The notes: generated from the sequence alone by a model not told the origin. Shown: positions 21,132-33,697, counted from the stretch's first letter. The stretch: 64,000 nucleotides of DNA from Dryas octopetala (GCA_963921425.1 OY992834.1:28086669-28150668), one strand, 5' to 3'. Numbers and translations: made by a program.

Positions 21132-24100
21132 TTGTTTCTGATAATGAATGAATATATAATGTTTGCGTGTTGGGTGCTCGATTTATTTGATCAACGAGGC
21201 AGGCCACCCCACATATATTTGCATTTGTATGACATTTTACATTTCGCATGAACTTTAGCTTTGTTCCATGTTTGCCAATATAGATAGCTTTGTGAATATT
21301 GAAAATGAAGTTCCCAACTCAAAAGATTTCTCTCACCAGATTTGTATTTTCTATTTGATACTACTATAAAGTTTCATGAAACAAGTCCAGAATTTTCATG
21401 TATTAAGTTGATCCCCATTGGGGGGTTTCCCTTACCCAAACGGGTCTTGAAATAAAATAGGATTTCAGCTTTATATATAAATATAAGTGGACATTTTCTC
21501 CAAAAAACTTTTTGCTAAATTCCTCCCTTTTTAGCACTTTACTTCTGTAAGAACCAGTCTTGTTGAACAATGATTGATTTCAAGTTCATCATGTCTCTTG
21601 CGTTCAATCTTGGGGTGAGTATCACCTTCTCGTGGAATTATATTTGATTAGCAATGTTCATACTTTTTCTTAGGTCGACTTTGAAACTGGGTCGTGTTCC
21701 ACATCCAGAAATAGTGATGCTAAGAGTTTACTTCGTCATCAACTGAATGGATTCACACCAAGGATGTATGCAACCTCTTGTGCTAAGTTGTCAGAAGATC
21801 TTCAGATATATAACCCTGTTTCTGAGATGTTAATTGATTCATTTGGAAGGCTACACACTTTCTTGAGGATCTCCTTGACAGAGCGATGCAATCTGCGATG
21901 TCAGTACTGTATGCCAGCAGATGGTGTGGAACTTACTCCCAGCCCTAAAATTCTCTCGCAGAATGAGATTGTACGGTTGGCAAATCTGTTTGTAAGCTCC
22001 GGAGTTAATAAAATCCGTTTGACTGGAGGGGAGCCAACCATAAGGAAAGACATTGAAGACATATGCTTACAGTTATCTAACTTGGATGGATTAAAAACAC
22101 TGGGGATGACCACCAATGGAATTACTCTTGCAAGAAAACTTCCCAAGCTGAAAGACTGCGGGCTTACTTCTTTGAATATTAGTTTAGACACATTGGTCCC
22201 TGCAAAGTTTGAATTTATGACCAGGCGTAAAGGGCATGAAAGGGTTATGGAATCAATTAATGCTGCTGTAGACCTTGGATATAATCCTGTTAAAGTATGT
22301 TTCTTCTTCTCAAATTTATACTAGTATATTCTCACTTCTGGAATGTTTCTTTTGATTATTTGTTTATGCAATTTATAATGTTCTCTATTCTCTGTTGATG
22401 GGGTTATGATTTTCATACTATTATTTAAGGCTTTTGTTAATGAGAGGTTATAATAATGGTATAGAGATAAATGCATGCTTACATTAACACATTCTCATGC
22501 ACAAGTACGATTCATATGGGAATATACATGTCTGTATCTTTATAAGTTTTCTGTGCCGTTATTCAGGTAAATTGCGTTGTGATGCGTGGGTTCAATGATG
22601 ATGAGATATGCGATTTTGTAGAGCTGACACGTGAAAAACCGATTAACATTCGATTCATTGAATTCATGCCTTTTGATGGAAATGTTTGGAACGTTAAAAA
22701 ACTTGTACCCTACTCAGAAATGTTGGATAAAGTGGTAAGGTAGAATTCTGACCGGTAATCCTACTACTGGATTTCTGAATGCTCCTTGTATATAACTTAA
22801 GTCACTTATTATTAATGAACAGGTAAAACAGTTTCCAAGCCTAAAGAGACTTCAGGATCACCCAACAGACACAGCCAAGAATTTCAGGATAGATGAGCAT
22901 CTTGGTGTTGTTTCTTTTATCACATCAATGACCGAGCATTTCTGTGCTGGTTGCAATAGATTGCGACTCTTAGCTGATGGGAACTTCAAAGTTTGCTTAT
23001 TTGGTCCTTCAGAGGTGAGTAATCTGCCTGTTTGTACTTTGGCTTATTAGTTTTTAGTGGAATTTGAGTGAGATATACGTTGTCACTTCACATCGTCATT
23101 TCCAGTTCTGATCATGCATGCTGTCATGGACTATTAAGACATGCTTACTTTCTGAGGATCTATGCATTCATTATCTTGGTTCAAGTTATCTAAGTCTTGG
23201 ATAAATTTATGTTTATATTTCTTCAATATGTCAAGTGCTAAGTTTGGGATAGAGCACCATTGATGCAGGACTAGACCAGGGAAAAAAAGAGATTATTTTG
23301 CTGGGTAGCTGTTCACACACAGTACCACTGCAGTAGCATTTTTAATTAGGATTTTGTGTATTTTGTGTTTTTTGACTGTTGACATTATATTTATTTTAAG
23401 GGATAGGAATTAATTTTATTATGGATTCAGGTTCTATCCTCTTTTAATAAAGACCTAGTATTAGACTCTTTTGCTTTTCTATTTCTTTTGAGAGTTTCCT
23501 CTAAGAGTTTTTTTCATTGTTTCCCTTTAAGAAACATGAGCTTTAACAACATCAAAGCATGAATGTGTGTCATCACACTCTCCTGCAAATCAATTGAAAA
23601 TTTCAGAACAATATGCTGAGAAACACGAAAGTAGAGAGTCTGGGTCTTTGTGCAAGATTCATCTATCTGTCTGCTATATTCCTAAATCTTATCTTCAATC
23701 TTCAAGGCTTATTATTATCTCCTTTATTTTTTTAGTTTGTTTATTCATGTTTGCTTTAAGTTAGAGCATGAATGTATGGGAGCTTGTTCCTTGTGTCTTC
23801 TCAAGGTTTACGTATAAATCTTTTGTACTTTGTCCCATCAATTTGGTATTTAAAACAATTTTTGATGCAATACAGAATTTTTAGCCAAAAAAAAGGTATT
23901 TACATGTATATATATGTATGTTGTACATGAGTAAGTGGGTCAGGGAGGGTCCTGTCCATATAAATAGGGTTGGGCATGTATGGGTAACAGTTCTTTGCTC
24001 CCTACGCAGCTATGTGCTGGGGAGCAGCCTCCATGGGTAACAAGCTCATATCTTTTTTGGCCATAACAAGCTCATAGCTTAAGTGAGTAAGAAATGCGTA

Positions 24101-24637
24101 AATTGATAATTGTGATTTATGGAGCATTCCCATTTATGACCCACCTTAACCTGCCCAGTTTCCACCCATATTCTAGTTGGCCACTTATTCACGTATGTGC
24201 TTATAAAGGAGGTTTAAGTAGACCAGAATGTTTAGTATTAAATAAGCTTTCCTTGAAGTCTTGTGGATTATATTTGAAATAGAAATTTTGGACAATGCTT
24301 TCTTGTTATTCATATTAGATGTTTACTTTGCAGGTCAGCTTAAGAGATCCCCTTCGTTGTGGTGCTGACGATCATGAGCTCAGGGAAATAATTGGGTCAG
24401 CGGTATGTGTATCACATTTTTTTCATAATGCCCTATGCTTCAAACATGTAATTGCTTAGTGTTGTATATGATTAAGTTACATGTCCTGATGCAAATTTAG
24501 CTTTCAAGCTTTCCTTGTATATATTTTGAGGATTTCTCTCATGTGTGCTTTAGGTGAAGAGGAAGAAAGCTTCACATGCTGGAATGTTTGATATTGCAAA
24601 GACAGCAAATAGGCCTATGATACATATTGGTGGCTAA
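20987..24637 (+). CDS. CNX2: GTP 3',8-cyclase, mitochondrial (CNX2/MoaA), 6 exons, 400 aa
   Basis: Radical-SAM enzyme that rearranges GTP in the first step to cyclic pyranopterin monophosphate for molybdenum cofactor; in plants it acts in the mitochondrial matrix. Exons: 20987-21055, 21674-22294, 22567-22734, 22823-23014, 24334-24402, 24554-24637, all GT-AG and phase 0. The N-terminus [19 protein letters not shown] is basic and acid-free, as expected for a presequence. The radical-SAM cluster is C95, C99, C102 (CNLRCQYC) with a GGE motif at 141-143. The C-terminal [4Fe-4S] site is C327, C330, C344 (CX2CX13C). The chain ends in the MoaA GG tail (IHIGG). Length agrees with plant CNX2 (about 390 aa). 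Intron 1 opens with a long CT repeat. A second phase-compatible first exon lies at 21570-21614, so exon 1 choice is the main uncertainty. Confidence 0.94.
21058..21125 (+). repeat. (CT)n microsatellite in CNX2 intron 1
   Basis: Almost pure CT run beginning a few bases after the exon 1 donor. Length is likely to vary between individuals. Its position beside the 5' splice site could matter for splicing, but this is inference. Confidence 0.9.
21471..21484 (+). promoter_or_regulatory. Possible internal TATA box in CNX2 intron 1
   Basis: TTATATATAAATAT lies about 90 bases before the ATG of the alternative first exon (21570), a spacing suitable for an internal promoter. AT-rich introns contain such motifs by chance, so this is a suggestion only. 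Confidence 0.3.
21570..21614 (+). other. Possible alternative first coding exon of CNX2
   Basis: ATG at 21570 opens 15 codons ([15 protein letters not shown]) ending at a good GTGAGT donor in phase 0, so it could splice to the exon at 21674. Its product would be 392 aa with a start containing Asp and lacking a basic presequence. Either it is an alternative start giving a differently targeted protein, or a chance frame in intron 1. Confidence 0.3.
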
Positions 24638-25770
24638 TGCTTGGTATTCCCTCTTTTTATGAAAATTTTTATTATCAAGCTGTTTGAACAAATTATTTAT
24701 AGTCTGTTTACTTCATTATTATGGTGATAAAAATGTGTCCTGCATTAATCTAGTGAGATATAATCTAGTAAGTGGTCTCTGCAGGTTCTGGGAGTATATG
24801 CATGTGGAGAGCACAAACAGGGCTATCGTGTATATTGTTTTGTCCTTGCTATCTCATTACAGAGGGATCAGAACATGTTGCTGCCTATTAATGCTGTGTG
24901 TAAGCGAGCAATGAGATATCACAGCCAAATCTTTGATTGACCACATAAAAGCTCTTATTGTTGTACTTTGTATCCTTCTGATCCAAGTGTTAAATTCATG
25001 CTGAGAGAAACACTTCCTTTGTAACCTATTTAATATTGGAGGAATAAATAAACAATTTTTACTACAACCTATGCTCATACTATGATTTAAACTTGTATGT
25101 TATAAACCATATGTGCCAAATTCAATTCATTGGCTGAGTTATAGCTTCTTTTTGAACTTGCCAATAAGGAGAACTCACTTTCTGGTTAAAGCAATAGGCT
25201 TTTTGTGGTTTGCCAATATCGTCTTTTACTGCAAGACATGTGAAGACAAATTACATACTTTTGAGACACTTCTTAACAGAGCAAGTCATTGACTTCTCCA
25301 GCCTATGCATTTGTGGAGCAAATGGGACTTGTTTGTTATATAGGTAGTTTTTTGAGTTTTTTGAGAAATTACGGAGAGAGAGGAAAACAAATTTAAACCT
25401 CTAGCCAATATACTACCATGAAACAAACATTAAATTAGAATGAAACTTTAACAATCCAGTTAGAGAACCCCTACACCAATGGCCACTTCCCATAAATGGT
25501 CAGAACGACAAAAAAGTTCAAAATTGACCAAATATTCTTCTTCTCGTAGTACTAGAGTAAGCTAATCCCCACAAATAAACCAAATCACACTACCCTAATT
25601 CCTCCAAATCTCCACTCTCGGATCATTCTAGTGCATTGGGATGTGCTGTGAGCAAAAGAGTGAGGAAAAAGTGTGACCGAATAAATGCACTATATATTAA
25701 AACTTATTTGGGTGTTCAACCTTCCATCCTACAAGTCTACTGCAGTTAGTATAAGATGGTAACTCTAATC
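24638..25770. other. CNX2 3' UTR and convergent intergenic region
   Basis: CNX2 (plus) and bL32m (minus) converge here. The first few hundred bases are presumably the CNX2 3' UTR. About 25425-25700 is a dispersed repeat similar to 40795-41225 (see that entry). No further gene seen. Confidence 0.45.
25425..25705 (+). repeat. Dispersed repeat copy 1 (related to 40795-41225)
   Basis: Shares with 40795-41225 blocks such as CATTAAATTAGAATGAAAC, CAATGGCC.CTTCCCATAAA, AAATATTCTTCTTCT, GTAGTACTAGAG, CTCCACTCTCGGATC and AATAAATGCACTATATATTA, in the same order and orientation. It lacks the internal insertion seen in copy 2. Possibly a relic of a duplicated promoter or a transposon; no termini identified. 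Confidence 0.6.
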
Positions 25771-27331
25771 TCAACTTGTTGAGCCTTCCCGTCCACCAGT
25801 ATCTCCCCTATGTCCGCTGCAACAATAAAAGTGTGGCAGCTTGACTCGACCACAACCCCTGCAACCAAATATCGTTAGACATCAAAATGATGTTTTTCTG
25901 TGTATCAATATTTGAAGATTTTTATTTCTATATACACACAATTATACAACATGCTGGGTTTAAAACAGGGCATTAAGTGCTGGATTTACATAAACAGGAA
26001 GAGAACAAAAGAACACAGGAATTCTCACATTTTTCTGACATGCGATGATATAATTGTTCTTTATTTAATAATGAAAAAAATGAGCCAAAGCTTTAGAATA
26101 CCTCTGTAATAAAACGTAAACATCTAAATTTGTTCAATTTCATGCTTTTTTAGTCAATTTGGGTATTATCATTTTTCAATGATTTCGTAATTTTTTTGTA
26201 TTCTATAGAAGCCCCTAACAAAACCCTCTTATCCAATGCTCTATCACCCCACTAATACAATGGACATAAGCTTGACAATCAGAATTATTTCATCTGCTCA
26301 CCACATTAACCACAAACTTCAATTGTTATAGAAGTGCCAGAATACAAGTCTTTTTTCTATTGTAGCCCAAAAGAGGATAAAAAATAATTAATGAAGTAGT
26401 CCACCAAGATTCAGTTGTTTCTTTAACACAATAATCCAAAACTAAATTATCAGTAACAATTTAAACATTCAGCTAATTGCTGAACAATACTCATTATAGA
26501 AATGGAGAAACATTTTCGGAATAATATCTTGACTTCCCCATCAAAATGATAACATAACTTAGAAAACACTTACTTGCATCGGATTATCACCGGAACAGGT
26601 TTCAAGGCCTTTGGACCATTTCTTATGCCTCTCTTGTGGGGAGAAGTCTGCACGGTATACAATTTACAGCTTGTAAATGTAAGATATAATAGCACAACTA
26701 AAACAAAAGAGGAGATATTAACACAATGAAAACAGAAAAGGGAACCAAATTTCAGAATAACGGTGAAAATGAGCCAGGTGATGAAAAACATATGCAAAAG
26801 ATGAGCCACAACTGTATGGAGCATTCAGGCAGTTGACAATTACCTCCAAGAAAAACTATGATAATCACAATGGTCAAAGAGAATAATCCAAAAATGATCA
26901 TCCATACCAGAAATTCAGAAAGTGGAAGTCCCTAATGTAAATAAAAGAAATGTTTATAAAGAAAAAAACCAATTGCAGACAGTAAATAAAAGCTACTTGA
27001 TAAAAAAAATAGAAAAAATAAGTAAATTTTAGTATTTTTTTGGTAAACCCTAAACCCTAAAACAACCATATACCTTTCTCTTGGGGACAGCCATGAGGTC
27101 CATGGATCCACCAAATGAGAAACTGGGGAACCCGAATCCGACGCTATTATCCTTCTCTGGCACCCGATCAAACTCGGGCAGAATGAACGGTGCCGATGCG
27201 TTCTTGCGTTCAATGGCCCCAGCCAACGGCGGAGGCATGGCAGCTATGTGGGTGTGGGCCCACCTCCTGATGCCCAAAATGCAGTCCATGTTCCCTCTGC
27301 CGCTCCTTAGCATTGCCATCCTCCACGCCAT
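25771..27331 (-). CDS. Large ribosomal subunit protein bL32m, mitochondrial (3 exons, 139 aa)
   Basis: Component of the mitoribosome large subunit. Exons (minus strand): 27331-27074 (86 codons), 26647-26574 and 25858-25771 (TGA at 25773-25771), all GT-AG with phases 0 and 2. The first exon encodes a mitochondrial presequence (MAWRMAMLRSGRGNMDC...) ending in the bL32 core start AVPKRK. Exon 2 continues TSPHKRGIRNGPKAL, the L32p signature. Exons 2 and 3 join to give RC-KGCGRVKLPHFYCCSGH, the Cys-rich zinc-ribbon-like tail. The total is close to the length I recall for Arabidopsis (about 134 aa). The donor at 26573 overlaps an apparent TAA that is not in the mature frame. A hydrophobic open stretch inside intron 1 (26840-26932) is not needed for the model. 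Confidence 0.92.
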
Positions 27332-28255
27332 TTGCTGCTATCACTTCAGCTCAGACCAAAATACAAACACCATATAGTGAGTGAAAAAGAAGTGTTGTTA
27401 GAGTGAGATAAAATGGGGTGCGCACGGGCCGGAAACATAATTAATTGAAGGCTTATTGAGGTCGGGGTGGGAGAATTTTACTTTTAGGGGCAAGTGAAAA
27501 AAAAAGAAGTTAGTTTTAAAGACCAAATCTACGGATAAGCCCTAATTGAACATGACGTATAATTATTAAGATTTCACAATATTATATTGAGAAATTTTAT
27601 TTCATAATTTTTTTAAATACTAACTAAATTTTTTTTGACTCTCTCTTCAAAGTTTACTTTTATCACAATTTTTAGTGTGAAAGGACAATTATACCCTCAT
27701 ATACATACCAAAATTCAAATTTTTTTCACACTCTCTCCTTTTCTCCTTCCTTCCTCTGTATCTCATTCTCTCTGCACCACCTACGATGTCGTTGCCAGCC
27801 AACCAGTCAAATAGCCTTTAGCGATGCCTTCTCTCCTTCTCTCTCCCCTATCTCCTTGTGCCAGCAGTGCCGCTAACCAAACCCCTCCTCATCTCTATAT
27901 CTTCTCTTTTCTCTATCCTCCCACCATTTTCTCTCTTTCTTCTCTGTTATCTCTCGAATTTGTTGGGAAATTGGGGGATGATTAAAATCCAAAGCTTGAA
28001 ATGTGCAACAACCCAAGATCTGCCGCCACCTCCGTCTCCAATTTCGAGAATCTGATATGAAATTTCAATTCAGATATAATACCACAGAGAAATTGGAAGA
28101 ACTTACATTTTATCTCTAATTTTTCTGCATTTGATTGGACAATTATACCCTCATATACATACCAAAATTCAAATTTTTTTCACACTTTCTCTCCTTTTCT
28201 CCTTCCTCCCTCTGTATCTCATTCTCTCTGCATCACCTCCGACGTCGTTGCCAGT
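27332..28255. repeat. bL32m upstream region with a 119-bp direct repeat
   Basis: The first part is the promoter side of bL32m. A block of about 119 bp (27683-27801) containing GGACAATTATACCCTC, a pyrimidine-rich tract and GTCGTTGCCAG recurs almost intact at 28137-28255, a period of about 454 bp. The second copy ends exactly where purine-rich repeat copy B begins. This may mark a small element with terminal direct repeats or an unequal duplication. Confidence 0.55.
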
Positions 28256-29262
28256 CAAGGTATTAAATTTCAAAATTTGCGGCAAAATTTTGCCGAAAAT
28301 TTCATTTTTTTAGAGTTCCGAAATCGAAACACATGTTTAACAATTTTTCGTGAAGATTTCGCCGAAATTTTCGAAATTTACCGAAATTTATCAAAATTAT
28401 CGAAATTTTCCTATTTTTTATTTTCTCAAACTTTACAAATTCACCAAAAATAGCTCAAGACTCTAAATAATTCACCGAAAAATTATACGGACTCGTATTG
28501 ATGAGCACTAATTTCCTATGACCTCAAAATAGTCAAGTTGATTTAAAAAAAATTATGAAAAATCCTACTCTCATAATTTAATTCTAAAAAAAATAATAAT
28601 CGCCAAATTCTTGAATTTTCATTTTCTAAAATTCATTTTCACACAACTAAGCTCTAGAACCACAACCAGAGGTCTAAGTTAGTTAAAATAAACTTAAAGA
28701 AATTTCTAATTCCTTTAAACAAACTTTAAAACAAGTTTGAAAAATTTAAGTAACAAAATTACCGTAAGCCAAAATTTAGGTTGTTACACTTAGTGAAGAC
28801 AAAGCTTGGCTGGATGAGAGGCACGAGAAAAATGGAAGGAAAGATAAAAATAAAAAGACTGAAGAGAGAGGCACGGGGAAAAAAAGTAAAGAAAAAAAAA
28901 AAAGAGAAAAAAGGAGGGGGGGGGGTTTGGGGCCTTTGGGCAATTGAAAAAAAAAAGTTTGAGATTTCGTTGAGTTATTTTAAACCTTAAATGGTCTAAA
29001 ACCTAATATCCTAAAGAATATAGAGTATATAGGATTTAATGTATAAATTATAGAGTATAAAGAGTATTAGGGTATATATAGTATATTGAGTATTAGGGTT
29101 TAGATTTTAGTGCATAATTAAATTATACAATATAAAGAATATACTAATTTTATTTAACAGTATTTGCTCCAGAGCGTATTATATTCACCTTATATCACAT
29201 GAAACTTACAATATAATTTGGTTTCTTCAATGTTTTTTAATTAAAGTAAAAAGTAATATATG
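28256..29262 (+). mobile_element. Copy B of the purine-rich hAT-like repeat family (truncated)
   Basis: Starts CAAGGTATTAAATTTC and shows the AAATTTCG-rich block, the A/G-rich tract (28800-28960), the GGGCAATTG...GTTTGAGATTTCG block and an AT-rich tail with CATGAAACTTACAATATAATTTGG. The family's right terminus is not recognisable. Part of the interior differs from copies C and D, so this is an older or rearranged copy. Confidence 0.5.
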
Positions 29263-31039
29263 TAATACATTCAGTAACTATAATATTAATTGTGATTAAT
29301 ATTATGGTATTTGAGCCTAATTATATGGGTTTTAATAAAGCCCAAATAAGATATAGAATTAGGTGAAGAGGTATCATGTACATGGCAGGAAATCTTTGAT
29401 GGATAGGTTTCTAGCACGTGACCTCTATGTAAGACAAGGTCCTTGCTCTCACAAGTCACAACTTAATCAGTTCAATTGTCTTGCCCCCACTACTACAATT
29501 GTATAAATAGACAACAGTCAATAGACAACGGTTCTTATTTTGTCCGTTATCTTAATTTAATACACAACGGATTTTAATAAACTGTTATATGAAGGTATCA
29601 TATCCAATGCTATTTGGTCGGATGAATTTTCTTAAATTATTAAACACAATAGTTTTAAGTAAAACCGTTGTGTTGGACAAGTTACAGAAAAATAAAAAAA
29701 TTTGCGGGTCTTTGTATTTGACAAAATACACGCCCGCGTTAATGAAAAAAACCATCGCGCCTTTAACCCTTCAGACAGAACACAGACCTCCTCCTCCTCG
29801 TGCCCTCAAACCCAGACTTGCTTCTTCCCAAAACCCAGACCTCCCGCACTCTCACTTTGCTCACTCTTTCTCTTTCTCTCTTCTGATTATGGCCATCACC
29901 CATCACCGTCCCTCACCACCATTGTGTCGCCCTTTCACCACCATGTACGCACTCGTCTTCTCATCACCGTCGCCATGGCTGCACACATCTTCTTATCATG
30001 TCGACTCTCAGTCGTTTATGCCTTCTGAAATCACTGGATTTATGCTATCCTCCAACCAAATCACACAAAGATTTGGGAAAGCTTGAAACCCTAACCCTAA
30101 TCTGGACCATTGACTTCGCTGAGCTCACACTGGGCTTTCAGGTGCTTTTTCCCTCACTTTACTCTTTTGTTTTTCCTCTGTGCTAGGGTTCTCACATGAA
30201 GTTCTTGATTATTTCCTCTACGTTGCTGAATTTGTGTTTTGTTATCTTTTTTTTTTTTCTTTTTTTTGTAATTTTTTTGTGGGTTTACTTTGGAGGGATT
30301 TGAGGTTAGATTCGTTTGTTTTTTGAGGTTGATTCCTTTCATGTCATCTCTTTTTAAAATTTTCTTGCTTGGTTTAATCTCATGAACTAGGATTTTTAAT
30401 AGGAATTTTTGTTCTTAATTATTATTAATTTTGTTCATTAACTGTTCTTAATTTGTATGATTTTTCTCTGTCATTTTGTAGAATAACAACATAAATGTCA
30501 TTGTGTAATATGTGTAATATCGATCTCTCTGTCTCGGTCTCTGTTTCATTTGATTTGTATTCCTTGATGGGTTTTGATTGATTTGTTGTAATTGAAGTTG
30601 AATCATAGCAATACCCATCTTTCCGGGTTACTATAGATTTAGCCACTTTCTGAAATGTTTAACTGTGTCATTCCCCATCCTTTGCTTGTCGGAATTAGAG
30701 AGGCAAAATGGATTCAGAATTTTAGTTCTCCAAGAGTTGAAGAAAGATTTCTGGTCAACTAAGTCATATAGTTATGATGAACTCTATGTTGAGTTAATTA
30801 TTGAATTCAAGACTCTTTTGTTATCCTTTCCCTCTTGAATTCAATAGTTATAATTTCTCTTTAGGGGTATTCATCAGTCATCACTCTAAAAGAGTTGTAT
30901 AGAGTTCTAGTGGAGCTCATGTATAAATTTAAATAAATTTAGATCATGTATAGATTGAGATGAAGTTGACATTGTTTATTTACAATGAATAAATTTGAGC
31001 ATTTATTTACAGGGCTTCCTTCTCTTTTGCTTTATGTAG

Positions 31040-32252
31040 GAGAAATTTCCAGGAGGGGGAGGAAGAGATACCTTAGAAAATGCCAAGATTTCAAAGGAGG
31101 GCCTTGTTACCTCTGCTAAGAAGAATGGTGGGCCTTGGGAAAATGGTGGCGAAGAGTTAAAACCATGTTGGTCTAAGCCAGCTTTGGGTAAGATTGCTTT
31201 ACATTTTGAAGTGACTGATAGTTTCATGTATTGTTTATCACAGTCCTGTGTTGCCTAATTCCTTTCTGTAAATTCTTACATGTTACCTGGTTGGCAGATG
31301 ATGTTGACCAGACGGAGGGGTTTGTCCTTTTCTCATTAACAAATGGCCCTGAATACCATGTTTCACAGGTATTTAAATTAAAAGTCCATTTAGTTGATGG
31401 AGTTATTTGGCTTTTATTTTTCTGGGTCCTCTAAACTGGAACTTAATCTTCCTGAATATAGTCTAATTTTTTTTTTCCCTAAATTGCAACAAATTCAGTC
31501 ATTTCATCCTTTTGTCCATTGGTGGATCAAATGGTTGTTAAATATGATAGGAAATGTGTAGTGCTACTCTATGGATGTTGCATATCTTTGTAGGAAATGT
31601 GTAGGATGCCAACAGCACAGAATTTGATCCTAACACTAAGAATCCCTGTGTTATACTAATGCCTGAGGTCTGCATTCTGTGTTTTGAGATTTATGTTTCC
31701 GTGAACTGAACTCAGCGTCTTGCTTATTCATCTGATCTCTGTACTGTGTAAGTAGGGCTCGAAAACACACATGGGAGGCACCATGCGCCTTGGATCCAGG
31801 AGAACGTACTTCCAATGTACAGACTGCAAATCAGCTAAACTGTGAGTACTAACTTAGAAAGAGATACACACAATTGTTTTGTACATATATCTTAAGCATT
31901 TCTTTGATTTGAAACTGTAATTGTTATAAGAACCAAAGCTTTTGAGAAAATGTATTGATCTGCATAGATCAATCAGTAATTTGATGCACATGAAAATCAG
32001 AGAGTACCAGCATGCCAAATGAGATGCCTATGTTGGCTAATCTTTTGCAATTTTCATTTGTTAGATATGGAAACAAACGCTTCATTGATGAGAGACATCG
32101 GCACAGATATGAGGTATGTGGCATCCCAATGCGATTAATTGTCTTCTAAGGTACTATTATGTCAGGAGGACTAATTCTGTTGGATTCAGGTGAATCCTGA
32201 TATGGTAACACGCCTTGAATTGCCATTAATATATTTCACAGAGTCCACTTAA
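31040..32252 (+). pseudogene. Chimeric captured gene: unrecognised exons joined to CTP synthase exons
   Basis: Five exon-like blocks keep AG/GT borders and compatible phases: 31040-31187, 31298-31368, 31756-31841, 32065-32113 and 32190-32252 (stop TAA). The first two encode EKFPGGGGRDTLENAK... and DDVDQTEGFVLFSLTNG..., which I do not recognise. The next three encode GSKTHMGGTMRLGSRRTYFQ, YGNKRFIDERHRHRYE and VNPDMVTRLE. These correspond to the glutaminase-domain region of CTP synthase around the conserved HMGGTMRLG block. After 32219 the similarity ends and a novel tail follows to the stop. CTP synthase itself makes CTP from UTP; this fragment lacks most of both domains and cannot be a working enzyme. 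Whether a chimeric transcript is made is unknown. Confidence 0.75.
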
Positions 32253-33279
32253 AATAACAAGAAAGTTGTTTTAACAATCAAAAGCTGAAACTATGGATTT
32301 TCAAAAGCCAATGGTTTTTTTTGTGTGATCCAACTGCTGCTAGTGGTATGTGGGGTTTTGACTTTTGATGCTCATTACATTATTGCTTCATTCTTGTTTG
32401 TGTGCTTAAACTAAATAAAGATATTCAAAGTGAATTTAACATGGACATTCACTGAGAACTTATACATGCTATGCATATCAAACATTCACACTGCTTTGCT
32501 TTGATTTTTTTTTTTTTTTTAAAGGGACCTACTAAATCACAAAAGGAAATTGAAGAGAAATATAATTAAGTAGAGAAAATAATTAAAATAGTTGATGACT
32601 AGCTATCAGGAAAAGTTTGTTAGTATGAAGTATCTTACTTACCTGATCAACTTTGCATATGATGAGTATCAGTATATTGGAGAAATGCATAGAAGGATCA
32701 AAGTGAGATAAATATCTGTATAGCAATTGCAAAGAAATATAGACACAGAGAAATACAGAAAGTTGGATATATATATTGAAAAAGGGAAGGCTTCTCAAAG
32801 AAGCTAGCTAACCATTGGTCAACTTTCTCTTTGGATTAATTAATACTATCATTTATGACTATCATGTATCAGTAATGTGTAGGAAATGTGTAGTACTATT
32901 ATGAGTAAGGTGACAATTACTAAGAGTCTGATAGACATAAGAATTTTTGGGAGTCCTCTGTTGCTATTGTGCAGAAAAATAAAATCATCTTAGTACCAAG
33001 ACGATCATAATTAGGAAAAAAAGAAATTAAGATTTTTGGTTATCTCTTTTTCCTAACTTCCCAAATTTTCTAGGCAATTTAAGAGTTCCATGTATAGGTT
33101 TTTTAGGTATGTAATTGACTGAAATTGTCTTTGGGATTCTCATTTTAGTTATGCTTTAATCTCTTGTTCTACGTTTTTCAATTAAAGTGAATTTCATGTG
33201 TGCTTGAATCAATAAGAACAGATACAAGATTTGGATTATTTTTGGACTCATTAGTTGCTGCAGTCTTCATGCCTATAGG

Positions 33280-33451
33280 ATTCTTTGGTGGTGTCAAATT
33301 ATGCAATGAATTATGTTAGGGATCTGCAAGAAGTGAGTGGTCAAGGCAATGCCACTGGTTGTAGGCTCAAGGTAGCAGGTGTTGCAAGCATTACACTACT
33401 TATGATGTTGATAATTGGAAAGGTGTTGATTGATTGCACTTTGATACAAAG
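33280..33451 (+). pseudogene. Unrecognised exon-like fragment in the Pack-CACTA
   Basis: An open stretch reading SNYAMNYVRDLQEVSGQGNA... and ending in a hydrophobic LLMMLIIG segment just before a GT. It is coding-like in composition but I do not recognise the family. Possibly another captured exon. Confidence 0.3.
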
Positions 33452-33697
33452 GTATGTACACTGACATTTTCAAAGAAATATTTCATTTCAAATACTACTT
33501 TTTCACCAATAAAATGTATGAGCGGCAAATATTTTCATGGTAATTTATTATTGTGTCTTACAGTGACATCTTGATTCAATGAGACAAATCAATACTACCT
33601 CATTATGTTTACAGTTCAATGTTAAACTATACCAGCATTGCATTGTCCGTATGTCCCTTCCAACATTGATACACCTATTCCTTATATTGTTTGCATT

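Noticed and set aside
26570..26574. TAA stop after IIRCK as the end of bL32m
   Set aside because: It overlaps a consensus GTAAGT donor, and the next exon supplies the expected GCGRVKLPHFYCCSGH tail in phase.
26840..26932. Hydrophobic open stretch (GLPLSEFLVWMIIFGLF...) inside bL32m intron 1 with splice-like borders
   Set aside because: The bL32 core AVPKRK-TSPHKRGIRNG is continuous if this block is skipped. Including it would break the conserved ribosomal protein and shift the phase of the next exon.
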